Source: Rhodospirillales bacterium URHD0017 (lineage in GTDB: Bacteria > Pseudomonadota > Alphaproteobacteria > Reyranellales > Reyranellaceae). Taken from it: a stretch of 64,000 nucleotides of DNA. Below, piece by piece: positions 1 through 9,600 of the stretch (position 1 is its first letter; each line of letters begins with the position of its first letter). Where the stretch lies: the NCBI GenBank assembly GCA_900110395.1, contig FODP01000012.1, positions 186,001 through 250,000 on the forward strand, in the 5' to 3' direction. The position numbers and the translations under genes are program-made. The notes under the pieces were generated by a model that was not told the DNA's origin, made no database searches, and saw only the letters and a program-made list of their open reading frames with translations.

Positions 1-1
1 C

Positions 2-331
2 CTCACCTTCACGGCCGACGGCCTGCCGCCGGCGCGCGCCTTCTGGTCGCTCGCCATGTACGAAGTGACGCCCGAAGGCCGCGCCTTCTTCATCGACAAT
101 CCGATCGGCCGCTACTCCATCGGTGATCGCACACCCGGCCTGCAGAAAGCGGCCGACGGCTCGCTCACGCTCTATCTGCAGCGAGAACGTCCTGACGGCG
201 AGCGTGCGACGAATTGGCTGCCCGCGCCCAGCGGGCCGATGCGGCTGGTGCTGCGGGCCTACGAGCCCGAGGAGTCGCTGATCGAGGGCCGCTATCGCGC
301 ACCCGGCGTGCAGCGCAACTCTCCGTCCTGA
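2..331 (+). CDS. DUF1254/DUF1214-type protein, C-terminal part (5' end outside window)
   Basis: The reading frame is open from base 2, so the gene starts upstream of the window. The visible 109 residues match the DUF1214 C-terminal domain: DGLPPARAFWSLAMY near the start, then NPIGRYSIGDRT, then the LYLQRERPDGERATNWLPAP segment, and a closing MRLVLRAY stretch. Proteins of this family usually pair an N-terminal DUF1254 with this domain and are often exported. Their biochemical role is not established. The stop lies 36 bp before the next gene, which could be cotranscribed. The family call is firm; no function is assigned. Confidence 0.8.
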   Translation, partial: LTFTADGLPPARAFWSLAMYEVTPEGRAFFIDNPIGRYSIGDRTPGLQKAADGSLTLYLQRERPDGERATNWLPAPSGPMRLVLRAYEPEESLIEGRYRAPGVQRNSPS

Positions 332-367
332 CCGGCGTTAGGGTTCGAATAACCTTCGGAGACCGAC

Positions 368-1066
368 ATGCCTGAAATCTCTCGCCGCTCCCTGGCTGCG
401 GGTGTCGGCTTGCTGGCCGGCGCCGCGGCCGTGCCGGCGGCGGCGCAACAACTGCTTGCCGTCGCGGGTGCGCCCAAGTTCCGCGCCCAGCCGCTCACCT
501 TCAATCCCGACAAGATCAAGTGGCTGTCGGCCCCGTCGATCGCCGAGCATCACGCGATCTATGGCGAGAGCGTCAGCCGGCTGAACGCCCTCACCGAGCA
601 GCTGGCGCAGATCGATGTCGCCAAGGCTGAGCCCGCCGAGATCGGCGCGCTGAAGCGCGAGCAGCAAGCCGTCTATAATTCCTCGCTGCTGCACGAACTC
701 TATTTCGAGTGCATCGGCGACGCGCCGACAAATCCGTCCGGCGTATTCGCACAGGCGATCAGCCGCGACTTCGTCAGCCACGATCGCTGGAAGGCCGAAT
801 TCGCCGCCATGGGCAAGTCGGCGACCGACGGCAAGGGCATGGTGATCCTGGCCTACACGCCGCGCGACAAGCGGTTGATCAATCACCTCGCCGCCGATCA
901 CGCCACCGGCCCGGTCGGCTGCGTGCCGCTGATCGTGATGGACATGTACGAGCACGCCTACAAGGCCGACTTCGCCGGCGACCCGGGCAAGTATGTCGAC
1001 AACTTCGTGCAGATGGTCCGCTGGGTCACGCCCGAGCGGCTCTATCGCGAGGCGATCAGGGTGTGA
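368..1066 (+). CDS. Exported Fe/Mn superoxide dismutase-like protein with degenerate metal site
   Basis: A 232-residue protein. The start is supported by GGAG ten bases upstream of ATG. The N-terminus (SRRSLAAGVGLL, then an Ala-rich stretch ending AAAQQ) looks like a Tat signal, so export to the periplasm is likely. The body aligns with the ChrC-like Fe-SOD proteins at 37.8-49 kb in this window: LHELYF (H109) and DMYEHAY (D192, H196) keep three of the four SOD metal ligands. The position of the first ligand reads E60-H61-H62 instead of SHYENNY, and the usual GSGW segment is replaced by DGKGM. It may therefore bind metal differently or have lost dismutase activity. The fold call is strong; enzymatic activity is uncertain. 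Confidence 0.85.
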   Translation: MPEISRRSLAAGVGLLAGAAAVPAAAQQLLAVAGAPKFRAQPLTFNPDKIKWLSAPSIAEHHAIYGESVSRLNALTEQLAQIDVAKAEPAEIGALKREQQAVYNSSLLHELYFECIGDAPTNPSGVFAQAISRDFVSHDRWKAEFAAMGKSATDGKGMVILAYTPRDKRLINHLAADHATGPVGCVPLIVMDMYEHAYKADFAGDPGKYVDNFVQMVRWVTPERLYREAIRV

Positions 1067-1067
1067 T

Positions 1068-1168
1068 GCTGGGGGGGGCGCGACAGCGACGGAGTAAACT
1101 CCGTCGTAAGTCGCGCGTCTTCGTCGATGCAAGAGATGATCGCGCCACTGGAGTGGCGCGCCCCCAGC
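1068..1168. repeat. Compound palindromic intergenic element between convergent genes
   Basis: An outer pair (GCTGGGGGGGGCGCG at 1068-1082 against CGCGCCCCCAGC at 1157-1168) encloses two perfect 9-bp hairpins. These are CGACGGAGT/ACTCCGTCG at 1087-1106 and CGCGCCACT/AGTGGCGCG at 1141-1160, each with a 2-nt loop. The element fills the whole gap between two converging stop codons. It looks like a dispersed REP/BIME-type palindrome that can also end transcription from both sides. No other copy was noticed in this window. Confidence 0.7.
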
Positions 1169-1169
1169 G

Positions 1170-1628
1170 CTAGGCCCCAGGCTGCGCCCGCCGCGATTCT
1201 TCCTCGGCCTTGGCTTCGATCGCTTCCATGTCGTCGTCGCTGAGGCCGAAGTGATGGCCGATCTCGTGGATCAGCACGTGGCGGACGATGTGCGGCAGGT
1301 CCTCGCCCGATTCGCACCAGTAGTCCAGGATCGGCCGGCGGTAGAGAAAGATGCGGTCGATGTCGTTGGCGACGTGGCCCGCGCCACGCTCCATCATCGA
1401 CACGCCCTGATAAAGGCCGAGCAGGTCGAACGGCGTGTCGAGGTCCATTTCCTTCTCGACCTCGTCGGACGGGAAGTCGTCGACCTGGATGCGCACGTTG
1501 CCGACATGCTTCCGGAACTCCCCGGGAATCGTCGCCAACGCCTCGGCGGCAATCGCCTCGAAGTCCTCCAAGGTGGGCGCGATGCCAAAGCAGGGCATGC
1601 GCCGCGGATTGGTGAAGACCGGCATCAT
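1170..1628 (-). CDS. Zincin-like metallopeptidase family protein (PF06262/DUF1025 type)
   Basis: A 152-residue protein. The zinc-binding HExxH motif is visible as HEIGHHFGLSDDD near the C-terminus, the hallmark of the minimal metallopeptidase family PF06262. The start is set at the first ATG of MMPVFTNPRR; a longer frame upstream reads low-complexity Pro/Arg and is unlikely to be coding. No signal peptide is seen, so it is probably cytoplasmic. The substrate is unknown. It is convergent with the SOD-like gene and divergent from the ABC operon. Confidence 0.85.
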   Translation of the reverse strand: MMPVFTNPRRMPCFGIAPTLEDFEAIAAEALATIPGEFRKHVGNVRIQVDDFPSDEVEKEMDLDTPFDLLGLYQGVSMMERGAGHVANDIDRIFLYRRPILDYWCESGEDLPHIVRHVLIHEIGHHFGLSDDDMEAIEAKAEEESRRAQPGA

Positions 1629-1761
1629 TCCCCCATATAGGACGCGGGCGCGCCCGCCAAGGGGGAGAGGTGGACGAATCTGTGGCGAGTTGCTGGGCGG
1701 CTGGCGCGGGATTCGCATGGTGTCCTTCCCGACCGATCCGCTCTAAGCTCGTGACCCACCG

Positions 1762-2679
1762 ATGCTGCAGTTCCTCGTTCGTCGTCTGATCGTGGCGATC
1801 CTCGTGGCCGCCACCGTCATGACGCTCGCCTTCATCCTGACGCGCCTGTCGGGTGACCTCGCGATCTCGATCGCGGGTCCCAACGCAACGCAGGCCGATG
1901 TCGAAGCCGTGCGCAAGGCCTACGGGCTCGACCGGCCGCTCACCGTGCAGTTCTTCGACTGGGTGGGGCGTGCCGCGACCGGCGACCTGGGCGAGAGTTA
2001 TTTCTTCAAGACCAAGGTTTCCAAGCTGATCGGCGAGCGCATGCCGATCACCATCACGCTCGGCCTCACTGGGCTGGTGATCGCGCTTGTGGTCTCCCTG
2101 CCGCTCGGCATCCTGGCAGCGGTGCGCGAGAACACCGTGCTCGACCGCGTCGTCCAGATGGTGGCCCTGCTGGGCCAGGCCATGCCTTCGTTCTGGCTTG
2201 GACTGATCCTGATGATCACGCTGGGCCTGCAGCTCGGCTGGCTGCCGATCTCGGGGACCGGCTCGTGGCAGCACTATGTGATGCCGGGCATCGTGCTCGC
2301 CTTCTCGGCCATCCCCGCCATCACCCGGCTGACCCGCGCCGGCATGATCCAGGCCATGGGCTCGGACTACATAAGGACGGCGCGCGCCAAGGGCCTGTCG
2401 CGCGCCTCGATCCTGCTGAAGCACGCCCTGCGCAACGCCGCCATCCCGGTGGTGGCGATCGCCGCCGTGCAGCTCGGCTTCATGCTGGGCGGCTCGATCG
2501 TGATCGAGCAGGTCTTCGCCCTTCACGGCGTGGGCTTCCTCGCCTGGGAATCGATCGGCAAGAACGACTTCCCCGTGGTCCAGGCCGTCGTGCTGGTGCT
2601 GGCGGTCATCTACGTGGCGCTCACCATGCTCGCCGACCTGATGAATGCCGTGCTCGATCCCAGGCTGCGCGGACCATGA
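1762..2679 (+). CDS. ABC transporter permease, DppB/OppB type
   Basis: A 305-residue integral membrane protein with about six hydrophobic segments, opening with MLQFLVRRLIVAILVAATVM as in DppB/GsiC permeases. The BPD_transp_1 EAA region (around DYIRTARAKGLS, then LLKHALRNAAIPV) contacts the ATPase subunits. It is the first gene of a five-gene rightward operon: 10 bp to the second permease, then 4-bp overlaps between the ATPase genes. The family imports peptides, nickel, glutathione and a wide range of other small molecules. The cargo here is unknown, although the coupled hydroxylase hints at an aromatic compound. Confidence 0.93.
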   Translation: MLQFLVRRLIVAILVAATVMTLAFILTRLSGDLAISIAGPNATQADVEAVRKAYGLDRPLTVQFFDWVGRAATGDLGESYFFKTKVSKLIGERMPITITLGLTGLVIALVVSLPLGILAAVRENTVLDRVVQMVALLGQAMPSFWLGLILMITLGLQLGWLPISGTGSWQHYVMPGIVLAFSAIPAITRLTRAGMIQAMGSDYIRTARAKGLSRASILLKHALRNAAIPVVAIAAVQLGFMLGGSIVIEQVFALHGVGFLAWESIGKNDFPVVQAVVLVLAVIYVALTMLADLMNAVLDPRLRGP

Positions 2680-2689
2680 GCCCAGTCAA

Positions 2690-3553
2690 ATGAGCATCGT
2701 GTCCGTCACGGCCGGCCCCAAGCGCGGCTGGAAGAGCGTCAGCACCTGGATCGGCGCGGTCATCGTGGGCATCGCCCTGATCTGCGCCATCGCAGCGCCG
2801 CTGCTGGTGCCGCACGATCCCTTCGCCCAGGACCTCGGCAAGCGCCTGCTGCCGCCGTTCTGGATGGCCGGCACCAACCCCGACTACATCCTGGGCACCG
2901 ACCAGCTCGGCCGCGACTACCTCTCGCGCCTGATCTGGGGCTGCCGCATCTCCATGCTGATCGGCGTCACCGTGACCGTCGTGTCGGCTCTGATCGGCAT
3001 CACCATCGGCGTGCTGGGCGGCTTTCTGGGCGGCCGGGTCGACGACGCCGTGCTGTTCGCCATCACCACGCGGCTCTCCATCCCTGTCGTGCTGGTGGCG
3101 CTGGCGGTTGTGGGCCTGCTCGGCAGCTCGATGACCCTGCTGGTGCTGACCTTGGGCCTGCTGCTGTGGGACCGCTTCGCCGTGGTGGCGCGATCGACCA
3201 CCATGCAAGTGCGCAACCTCGACTTCGTTGCCGCCGCCTGGTGCGCCGGCTGCTCGCGCTTTCGCATCCTCTCGGGCGAGGTGCTGCCCAACATCGCGAG
3301 CCACCTCGTGGTCGTGGCCACCCTCGAGATCGCCCTCGCGATCCTGCTCGAGGCCGCGCTGTCCTTCCTCGGCCTCGGCGTGCCACCGCCGCTGCCGTCG
3401 TGGGGTCTGATGATCGCCGAGGCCAAGGACTACATGTTCTTCTCCCCGTGGGTGATCGTGATCCCGGGCGTGGCGCTGTTCGTGCTGGTGCTGGGCATCA
3501 ACCTTCTGGGCGACGGCCTGCGCGACCTGTTCGGCGCCCGTTCAGATCCATGA
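2690..3553 (+). CDS. ABC transporter permease, DppC/OppC type
   Basis: A 287-residue second permease of the importer. The ATG at 2690 (MSIVSVTAGPKRGW) is preferred because it leaves 10 bp after the DppB stop; an upstream in-frame ATG lies inside the previous gene. It shows the typical N-terminal OppC_N helix, the HDPFAQDLGKRL periplasmic stretch, the GTDQLGRDYLSRLIWG motif and six membrane segments. The EAA loop includes NLDFVAAAWCAGCSRFRILS. The stop overlaps the ATG of the first ATPase, implying translational coupling. Confidence 0.93.
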   Translation: MSIVSVTAGPKRGWKSVSTWIGAVIVGIALICAIAAPLLVPHDPFAQDLGKRLLPPFWMAGTNPDYILGTDQLGRDYLSRLIWGCRISMLIGVTVTVVSALIGITIGVLGGFLGGRVDDAVLFAITTRLSIPVVLVALAVVGLLGSSMTLLVLTLGLLLWDRFAVVARSTTMQVRNLDFVAAAWCAGCSRFRILSGEVLPNIASHLVVVATLEIALAILLEAALSFLGLGVPPPLPSWGLMIAEAKDYMFFSPWVIVIPGVALFVLVLGINLLGDGLRDLFGARSDP

Positions 3554-4521
3554 GGGACCGATCCGTGAGCGCGTTGCTGGAAGTCGATCGGCTCGAAGTG
3601 AATTTCGGCGGCCGTGTCTCGGCAGTGCGCGGCGCCTCGGTCACGGTCGAGCGCGGCGAGACCCATTGCCTGGTGGGCGAATCAGGCTGCGGCAAGTCGG
3701 TGACGGCGCTTGCCGTCATGAACCTTCTGGCCCGCGGCGCCCGCCGCTCGGCCAAACGGCTCGCCTTCGAAGGCCAGGACCTGACCGGCCTCAGCGACGC
3801 CGGCATGGCGCAGTTGCGCGGCAATGCCATGGCCATGATCTTCCAGGAGCCGATGACCAGCCTCAACCCCGCCTATACGGTGGGCTCGCAGATGACCGAG
3901 GTGCTGCGCCGCCACAAGAAGACCAGCCAACGCGCAGCGACCGACCGCGCCGCCGACCTTCTGGCCCGCGTCGGCATCACCGCGCCGGGACTGAGGCTCG
4001 GGCAGTTCCCGCACCAGCTCTCGGGCGGCCTGCGCCAGCGCGTCATGATCGCCATGGCGCTGATGTGCGATCCCAAGCTTCTGATCGCCGACGAGCCGAC
4101 CACGGCGCTCGACGTCACGGTGCAGGCGCAGATCCTGCGCCTGCTGGCCGGCCTGCAGCGCGACCTTGGGCTTGGCATGCTGCTGATCACCCACGATCTC
4201 GGCATCGTGGCCCGCGTCGCCCATCGCGTGTCGGTGATGTATGCCGGCGAAGTGGTCGAGAGCGCACCGACCGCCGAGCTGTTCGCCAATCCCAAGCATC
4301 CCTACACCCAGGGCCTGCTGCGCTGCGTGCCGGTGCCCGGCAAGATCAAACGCGACGAGCCGCTGGGCTCGATCCCCGGCACCGTGCCGCGCATCGGCCC
4401 GGGTTTCGAAGGCTGCGCCTTCCGCGAGCGCTGCGACTTCGCCGACGCGACCTGCATCCATACGATCCCGCGCCATGCCGCGAGCGCGGCCCACGATTTC
4501 CTCTGCCGGTTGCCGGCATGA
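3550..4521 (+). CDS. ABC transporter ATP-binding protein, DppD/OppD type
   Basis: A 323-residue ATPase. It contains Walker A (GESGCGKSVT), the ABC signature (QLSGGLRQR), Walker B (LLIADEPTTALD) and the H-loop (LITHDLGIVA). After the ATPase core it has the oligopeptide-transporter C-terminal extension (oligo_HPY) with its conserved cysteine pattern (GCAFRERCDFAD), the region that may hold an Fe-S centre in DppD homologues. The ATG overlaps the permease stop by 4 bp. A GTG at 3565 is a possible alternative start. It partners the next ATPase as a heterodimer. Confidence 0.93.
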   Translation: MRDRSVSALLEVDRLEVNFGGRVSAVRGASVTVERGETHCLVGESGCGKSVTALAVMNLLARGARRSAKRLAFEGQDLTGLSDAGMAQLRGNAMAMIFQEPMTSLNPAYTVGSQMTEVLRRHKKTSQRAATDRAADLLARVGITAPGLRLGQFPHQLSGGLRQRVMIAMALMCDPKLLIADEPTTALDVTVQAQILRLLAGLQRDLGLGMLLITHDLGIVARVAHRVSVMYAGEVVESAPTAELFANPKHPYTQGLLRCVPVPGKIKRDEPLGSIPGTVPRIGPGFEGCAFRERCDFADATCIHTIPRHAASAAHDFLCRLPA

Positions 4522-5465
4522 ACGCGGCGATCGAAGTCAAATCCGTCCGCAGGACCTTCCGCGTCAAGGGCGGGCTTTTCGGCGCCGACCGTCATGTCGT
4601 CGCGGTCGACGATGTCTCCTTCGCCGTGCCGCCGGGCGGCGTTTTGGGCGTCGTCGGCGAATCGGGCTGTGGCAAGTCCACCCTCGCCCGCATGATCCTG
4701 GGATTGCTGCCGCCAACGGCGGGCGACATCGCGGTCGAGGGCCAGCGCGTCATCGACATGGACCGCCGGGCCCGGGCGCGGCTGATCCAGCCGGTGTTCC
4801 AGGATCCCTTCGCCTCGCTCAATCCGCTCGCCCGCGTGCGCGACATCGTCGCCATGCCGCTCAAGGCGCAGGGCGACATCACCGGCGGCCAGATCGCAAA
4901 GCGCGTCGACGAGATGCTGGCGCGCGTCGGCCTCAGTGCCGAGATGGGCCGCCGGCTGCCGACCGAGCTGTCAGGCGGCCAGCGCCAGCGAGTCGCCATC
5001 GCCCGCGCCCTGGTGCTGCGCCCGCGCATCGTGGTGTGCGACGAGCCGACCAGCGCGCTGGACGTCTCGGTGCAGGCCCAGATCCTGAACCTTCTGGCCG
5101 AGCTGCGCCGCGACTTGGGCCTCACCTACCTCTTCATCAGCCACAACCTCGCCGTCGTCGAGCACGTCGCGAGCGAGGTAGCGGTCATGTATCTCGGCCG
5201 CTTCGTCGAGCGCGCGCCGACCGAGACCCTGTTCCGCACGCCCGAGCATCCCTACACCAAGGCCCTGCTCGCCTCGGTGCTGACGCCCGAGCCCGGACTG
5301 GGCGTGCCCGATGTTGGCCTGGGCGACACCTTGCCCGATCCCGCCAACATCCCACCGGGTTGCCGCTTTCACCCGCGCTGTCCGATCGCCGAGCCGCGCT
5401 GCTCGGTCGAGACGCCTCCCCTCAAGCCGCGCCCTGCCGGAGGTGTCGAATGCCTGCTGGTCTGA
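4518..5465 (+). CDS. ABC transporter ATP-binding protein, DppF/OppF type
   Basis: A 315-residue second ATPase. Walker A is GESGCGKSTL, the signature is ELSGGQRQRV, Walker B is IVVCDEPTSALD and the H-loop is FISHNLAVV. The C-terminus carries the oligo_HPY extension (PPGCRFHPRCPIAEPRC). It overlaps both neighbours (4 bp with the upstream ATPase, 16 bp with the hydroxylase), so all five genes from 1762 to 6580 are probably one transcript. No binding-protein gene lies inside the operon; the nearest is at 10007-11533 on the other strand. Confidence 0.93.
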   Translation: MNAAIEVKSVRRTFRVKGGLFGADRHVVAVDDVSFAVPPGGVLGVVGESGCGKSTLARMILGLLPPTAGDIAVEGQRVIDMDRRARARLIQPVFQDPFASLNPLARVRDIVAMPLKAQGDITGGQIAKRVDEMLARVGLSAEMGRRLPTELSGGQRQRVAIARALVLRPRIVVCDEPTSALDVSVQAQILNLLAELRRDLGLTYLFISHNLAVVEHVASEVAVMYLGRFVERAPTETLFRTPEHPYTKALLASVLTPEPGLGVPDVGLGDTLPDPANIPPGCRFHPRCPIAEPRCSVETPPLKPRPAGGVECLLV

Positions 5466-6580
5466 ACCTCGCCATCATCGGCGCCGGCATGGGCGGTCTC
5501 GCCTCGGCCGCGGCCCTGCGCAAGACCGGCCACACGGTCAGCGTCTACGAGCAGGCGCCGGAATTCGCGCGGCTCGGCGCCGGCATCCAGATCGGCTGCA
5601 ACGCCATGCACGTGCTGCGCGGCCTGGGGCTGGAAGCGCATCTGCGCAGCGAGACCTTCTATCCGCGCTCGTGGAACAACCGCGACTGGCGCACCGGGGA
5701 GGTGCTGTTCGACATGCTGTTCGGACAGCCCGCCGAGGACAAATACGGCGCGCCGTACCTCCTGGCCCATCGCGGCAACCTGCACGCCGCACTGGCCAGC
5801 ATCGTGCCGGCAGAACTGGTCCATCTCGACCACAAGCTGGTCGGGCTCGACCAGACGGCGGCCGGCGCTCGCCTCAGCTTCGCCAACGGACGCACCATCG
5901 CGGCCGACGCCGTGATCGCGGCGGACGGCGTCAACTCGGTGGTGCGCACCCTCCTGTTCGGCGAGGAGGAGCCGCATTTCACCGGCCGCATCGCCTATCG
6001 CACGGTCTACCCCGCCGCGCGGCTCAACGGCTTCGACATGGGCGATTGCACCAAGTGGTGGGGCGAGGATCGCCACATCGTCATGTATCCGGTGAAACCC
6101 GACCGCAGCGAGGTCTACTTCGTCACCAGCCAGCCGGAGCCCGGCTTCAATCTCGAATCGTGGTCGGCCAAGGGCGACGTCGACGTCTTACGCGCGGCGT
6201 TCGAGGGGTTTCATCCCGACGTGCAACGCGTGCTGGCCGCCTGCCCCGACGTGCACAAGCGCCCGCTGGTCGATCGCGATCCGTTGGAGCATTGGGTCGA
6301 GGGCAATATCGCGCTGCTGGGCGATGCCTGCCATCCCATGACGCCGTACATGGCGCAGGGCGCCGCGATGGCGATCGAGGATGCCGCGATCCTGTCGCGC
6401 TGCCTCGAAGGCATCGACCGCGACGGCGTCGCCCCGGCCCTCAGGCGCTACGAACGCAACCGAACGCCCCGGACTGCTCGCATGCAGCTGACCTCACGGG
6501 CCAACGCCTGGGGCAAGAGCGCCACCAACCCTGACTGGGTGTACGGATATAATGCCTGGACGGCCCCGCTTTCCGCTTAG
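5450..6580 (+). CDS. NicC-like FAD-dependent aromatic hydroxylase
   Basis: A 376-residue class A flavoprotein monooxygenase. It has the Rossmann GxGxxG (IIGAGMGGLASAAALRK), the DG motif (VIAADGVNSVVR) and the GD motif (LLGDACHPMTPYMAQGAAMA). It reads very like 6-hydroxynicotinate 3-monooxygenase, including the CTKWWGEDRH segment and a C-terminus ending DWVYGYNAW. Established relatives hydroxylate nicotinate- or salicylate-type rings with NAD(P)H and O2. Overlap with the last ABC gene suggests the importer brings in its substrate or a precursor. The exact substrate is inferred, not shown. Confidence 0.85.
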   Translation: MPAGLNLAIIGAGMGGLASAAALRKTGHTVSVYEQAPEFARLGAGIQIGCNAMHVLRGLGLEAHLRSETFYPRSWNNRDWRTGEVLFDMLFGQPAEDKYGAPYLLAHRGNLHAALASIVPAELVHLDHKLVGLDQTAAGARLSFANGRTIAADAVIAADGVNSVVRTLLFGEEEPHFTGRIAYRTVYPAARLNGFDMGDCTKWWGEDRHIVMYPVKPDRSEVYFVTSQPEPGFNLESWSAKGDVDVLRAAFEGFHPDVQRVLAACPDVHKRPLVDRDPLEHWVEGNIALLGDACHPMTPYMAQGAAMAIEDAAILSRCLEGIDRDGVAPALRRYERNRTPRTARMQLTSRANAWGKSATNPDWVYGYNAWTAPLSA

Positions 6581-6594
6581 CGATGCGGAGAGTT

Positions 6595-6616
6595 GTCAGT
6601 AACAATTGTCACTAAC
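6595..6616. promoter_or_regulatory. Imperfect palindrome / direct repeat upstream of autotransporter
   Basis: GTCAGTAACAATTGTCACTAAC is almost symmetric around ACAATTGT (two mismatched pairs in 22 bp). The same stretch also holds two 11-bp direct repeats, TTGTCAGTAAC at 6593 and TTGTCACTAAC at 6606. It sits in the AT-richer 92-bp gap before the autotransporter, so it is a good operator candidate. The regulator is unknown. Confidence 0.45.
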
Positions 6617-6672
6617 GATTCAATTTCTTTCTGCACCTGTTAGCATGGCCGCAGCTCGGGGGAGCTTCGGCC

Positions 6673-9600
6673 ATGTTTGTAGAGTTGAGTGCGCCGTCGA
6701 CGCGCGGCGCGTGGCGTGAGTCGTTTCGCTCAGTTTCGCTGCTCGCGACCCTCCTTGCCGGCACCTGCCTGACACCGATGGCGGCGCTGGCCCAAAGCAC
6801 CAACAACTGGATCGGTACCACCCCTGTCTATGGCACCATCACCAACTGGCAGACCGGCGCCACGCCGCTTGCGTCCGAGACGGCGGTGTTCAGCACGCTG
6901 GGCACGGCGCGCAGCCTGGCGATCGGCACCGGCACGTCGGTCGGCGGCTGGCAGTTCTCCGCCGGTGCGCCGGCCTACACGTTCTCGGTCCAGAACACGT
7001 ATCAGTTCCTGACCACCGGCATCGTCAATTCGTCGTCGAACGCGCCGGTCGTCACCGTCACCGCGACCGGAGACCTCAACTTCAGCAATTCCACGGGCGC
7101 CGGGAATGCCACGATCCGCAACGCCATCGCAGGCGCCAAGACGACCTTCAAGAACAGCGCGTCGGCCGGCACTGCCAGCCTCGGCAATCTCATCGCCGGC
7201 ACATCGCTGATCTTCCAGGACACGGCCTCGGCAGGAAGCGCCGCCATCACCAACACCAACGGCACGGTGAGCTTCACGGATAGCGCCTCGGCGGGAAGCA
7301 GCAGCATCACCAGCTCGGGGCCCACTGGCCTGGCGTCGTTCTCCGGCAACGCGACGGCCGGCAGCGCCACCATCACCAGCGGCAGCAGCGGCAAGACGTC
7401 GTTCACGGGCTCGAGCACGGGCGGCCAGGCGCGATTGATCGCCAACGTCGGCTCCTTCGTCGACATCTCGGGCCTCACCACCGCCGGCATGACGGCGGGC
7501 TCGATCGAGGGCGCCGGCACCTATCGACTCGGCGGCAAGCAGCTCACGGTCGGGACCAACAACATCACAGGGCTCGTCACCGGCTCGATCGTCGATGGTG
7601 GCGATTCCGGGGGCACGGGAGGGTCGCTGGTGAAGACCGGCACCGGCACGCTGATCCTGTCGGGCAACAGCACCTACACCGGCGGCACGACGATCAGCGG
7701 CGGCACGCTGCAGATCGGCAACACCGGGACGACCGGCTCGCTCACGGGCAACATCGTCAACAACAGCGCGCTCGTCTTCAACAAGACCAACCAGACGATC
7801 GTCAACAACGTGATCTCGGGAACCGGCACGCTGCAGCAGAATGGCCTCAGCCTGCTGGTCCTGACCGGCGCCAACACCTACACCGGCGCCACGACCGTCT
7901 CGCGCGGCGCGCTGCAGATCGGCACGGGCGGCCTCGTCGGCGCGATCTCGGGCGACGTGACCAACAACTCGACCTTCCAGATCATCAGGGCCAACACGTC
8001 CGGCCTCACGTCGATCACCACCAACGCCAACGCCACCTCGCTGTTCTTCAACGACAGCAGCGCCAGCAATGCCGTCCTCACCACCAACTCCGGCGGTTTC
8101 CTGGGCTTCCGCGAGAACTCGACCGGCGGCCAGTCGCAGATGGTCACCAACGCCGGCGGCACCACCGACATTTCCGGCCTGTCGACAAGCGGCATGACCG
8201 CAGGGTCGATCGCCGGCGCCGGCAGCTACAATCTCGGCAGCAAGCAGCTCACGGTCGGCGGCAACAACCTCTCGACCACGGTGAGCGGCGTCATCGCCGA
8301 CGGCGGCCTTTCAGGCGGCACGGGCGCCTCGCTGGTCAAGACCGGCACCGGCACGCTGACGCTAGCGGGCAACAACACCTTCACCGGCGGCGTCACGGTC
8401 AACCAGGGCCTGCTGGTGGTGAACGGCAGCCTGGCGAGCGGCGTGACCTTGAGCGGCGGCAGCCTGGGCGGCAGCGGCTCGGTCGCGGGCCTCACCGCCA
8501 ACAATGCCACCATCGCTCCGGGCAACTCGATCGGCACGCTCACCGTCAGCGGCAACTTCGTGCAGAACGGCGGGACCTACCAGGTCGAGACCAATGCCCA
8601 GGGGCAGAGCGATCGCATCAACGTCACGGGCAGCGCCACCATCAACGGCACCACCGTGCAGGTACTGGCCCAGTCGGGCACCTATGCGCGCCAGACGACC
8701 TACACCATCCTCAATGCGACAGCTGGCCTGTCGGGCACCTATTCCAGCGTCAGCAGCAACTTCGCCTTCCTGACGCCGACGCTCTCCTACGACGCCAACA
8801 ACGTCTACCTGACGTTGTTCCAGAACCAGAGCGCCTTTGCCGCCGGCGCGCAGACAGCCAACCAGTATGCCGTGGGCGCGGTGCTCGACCAGGTGAATGC
8901 CAGCGCCACCGGCGACCTCTACGACGTGCTGAGCGCGCTCAGCGTGCTCAGCACCACGGACGGGCCGGCCGCCCTCAATGCCATCAGCGGCCAGCAATAT
9001 GCTGACTTCGGCACGACCAACCTGCAGGGTGCTTCCCTGTTCATGAACGTCGTCGGACAGCAGATGGCGGCGGCGCGCGGCGGCATGGCCGGCGGTTCGC
9101 GCCAGGCGCTGGCGCAGGCCTGCGAGGTCGAGGCGTGCGAGACGCTGAGCCCGTGGAACGCCTGGGCGAGCGCGCTTGGCGGGCTGGGCGCCGTCGCCGG
9201 CAACGGCAACAGCTCGACGCTCACCTACAATTTCGGCGGCGGCGCTGCTGGCCTCGACTACCGGCTCGATCCCAGCCTTCTGGTCGGCTTCGGCGCGGGC
9301 TACGTCGCGGGCAACCAGTGGGTCGACAGCTTCATGGGCCGCGGCTGGTCCGACACGGTGAGCGTCACCGTCTATGGCAGCTTTGCGCAGCAGGACTTCT
9401 ACGCCGACGCACTGGCGGGCTATGCCTATTCCGGCAATCAGATGCAGCGCCAGATCATGATCCCCGGCCTGCAGCCGCGCACTGCCAACGGCAGTACCGG
9501 CGCCAACCAGTTCTTCGGCCAGTTCGAGAGCGGCTATCGCGTGCCGGTATTCGCAGCCGCGCAGGCGAGCGTCACGCCGTTCGCCCGCCTGCAGGCCGCG

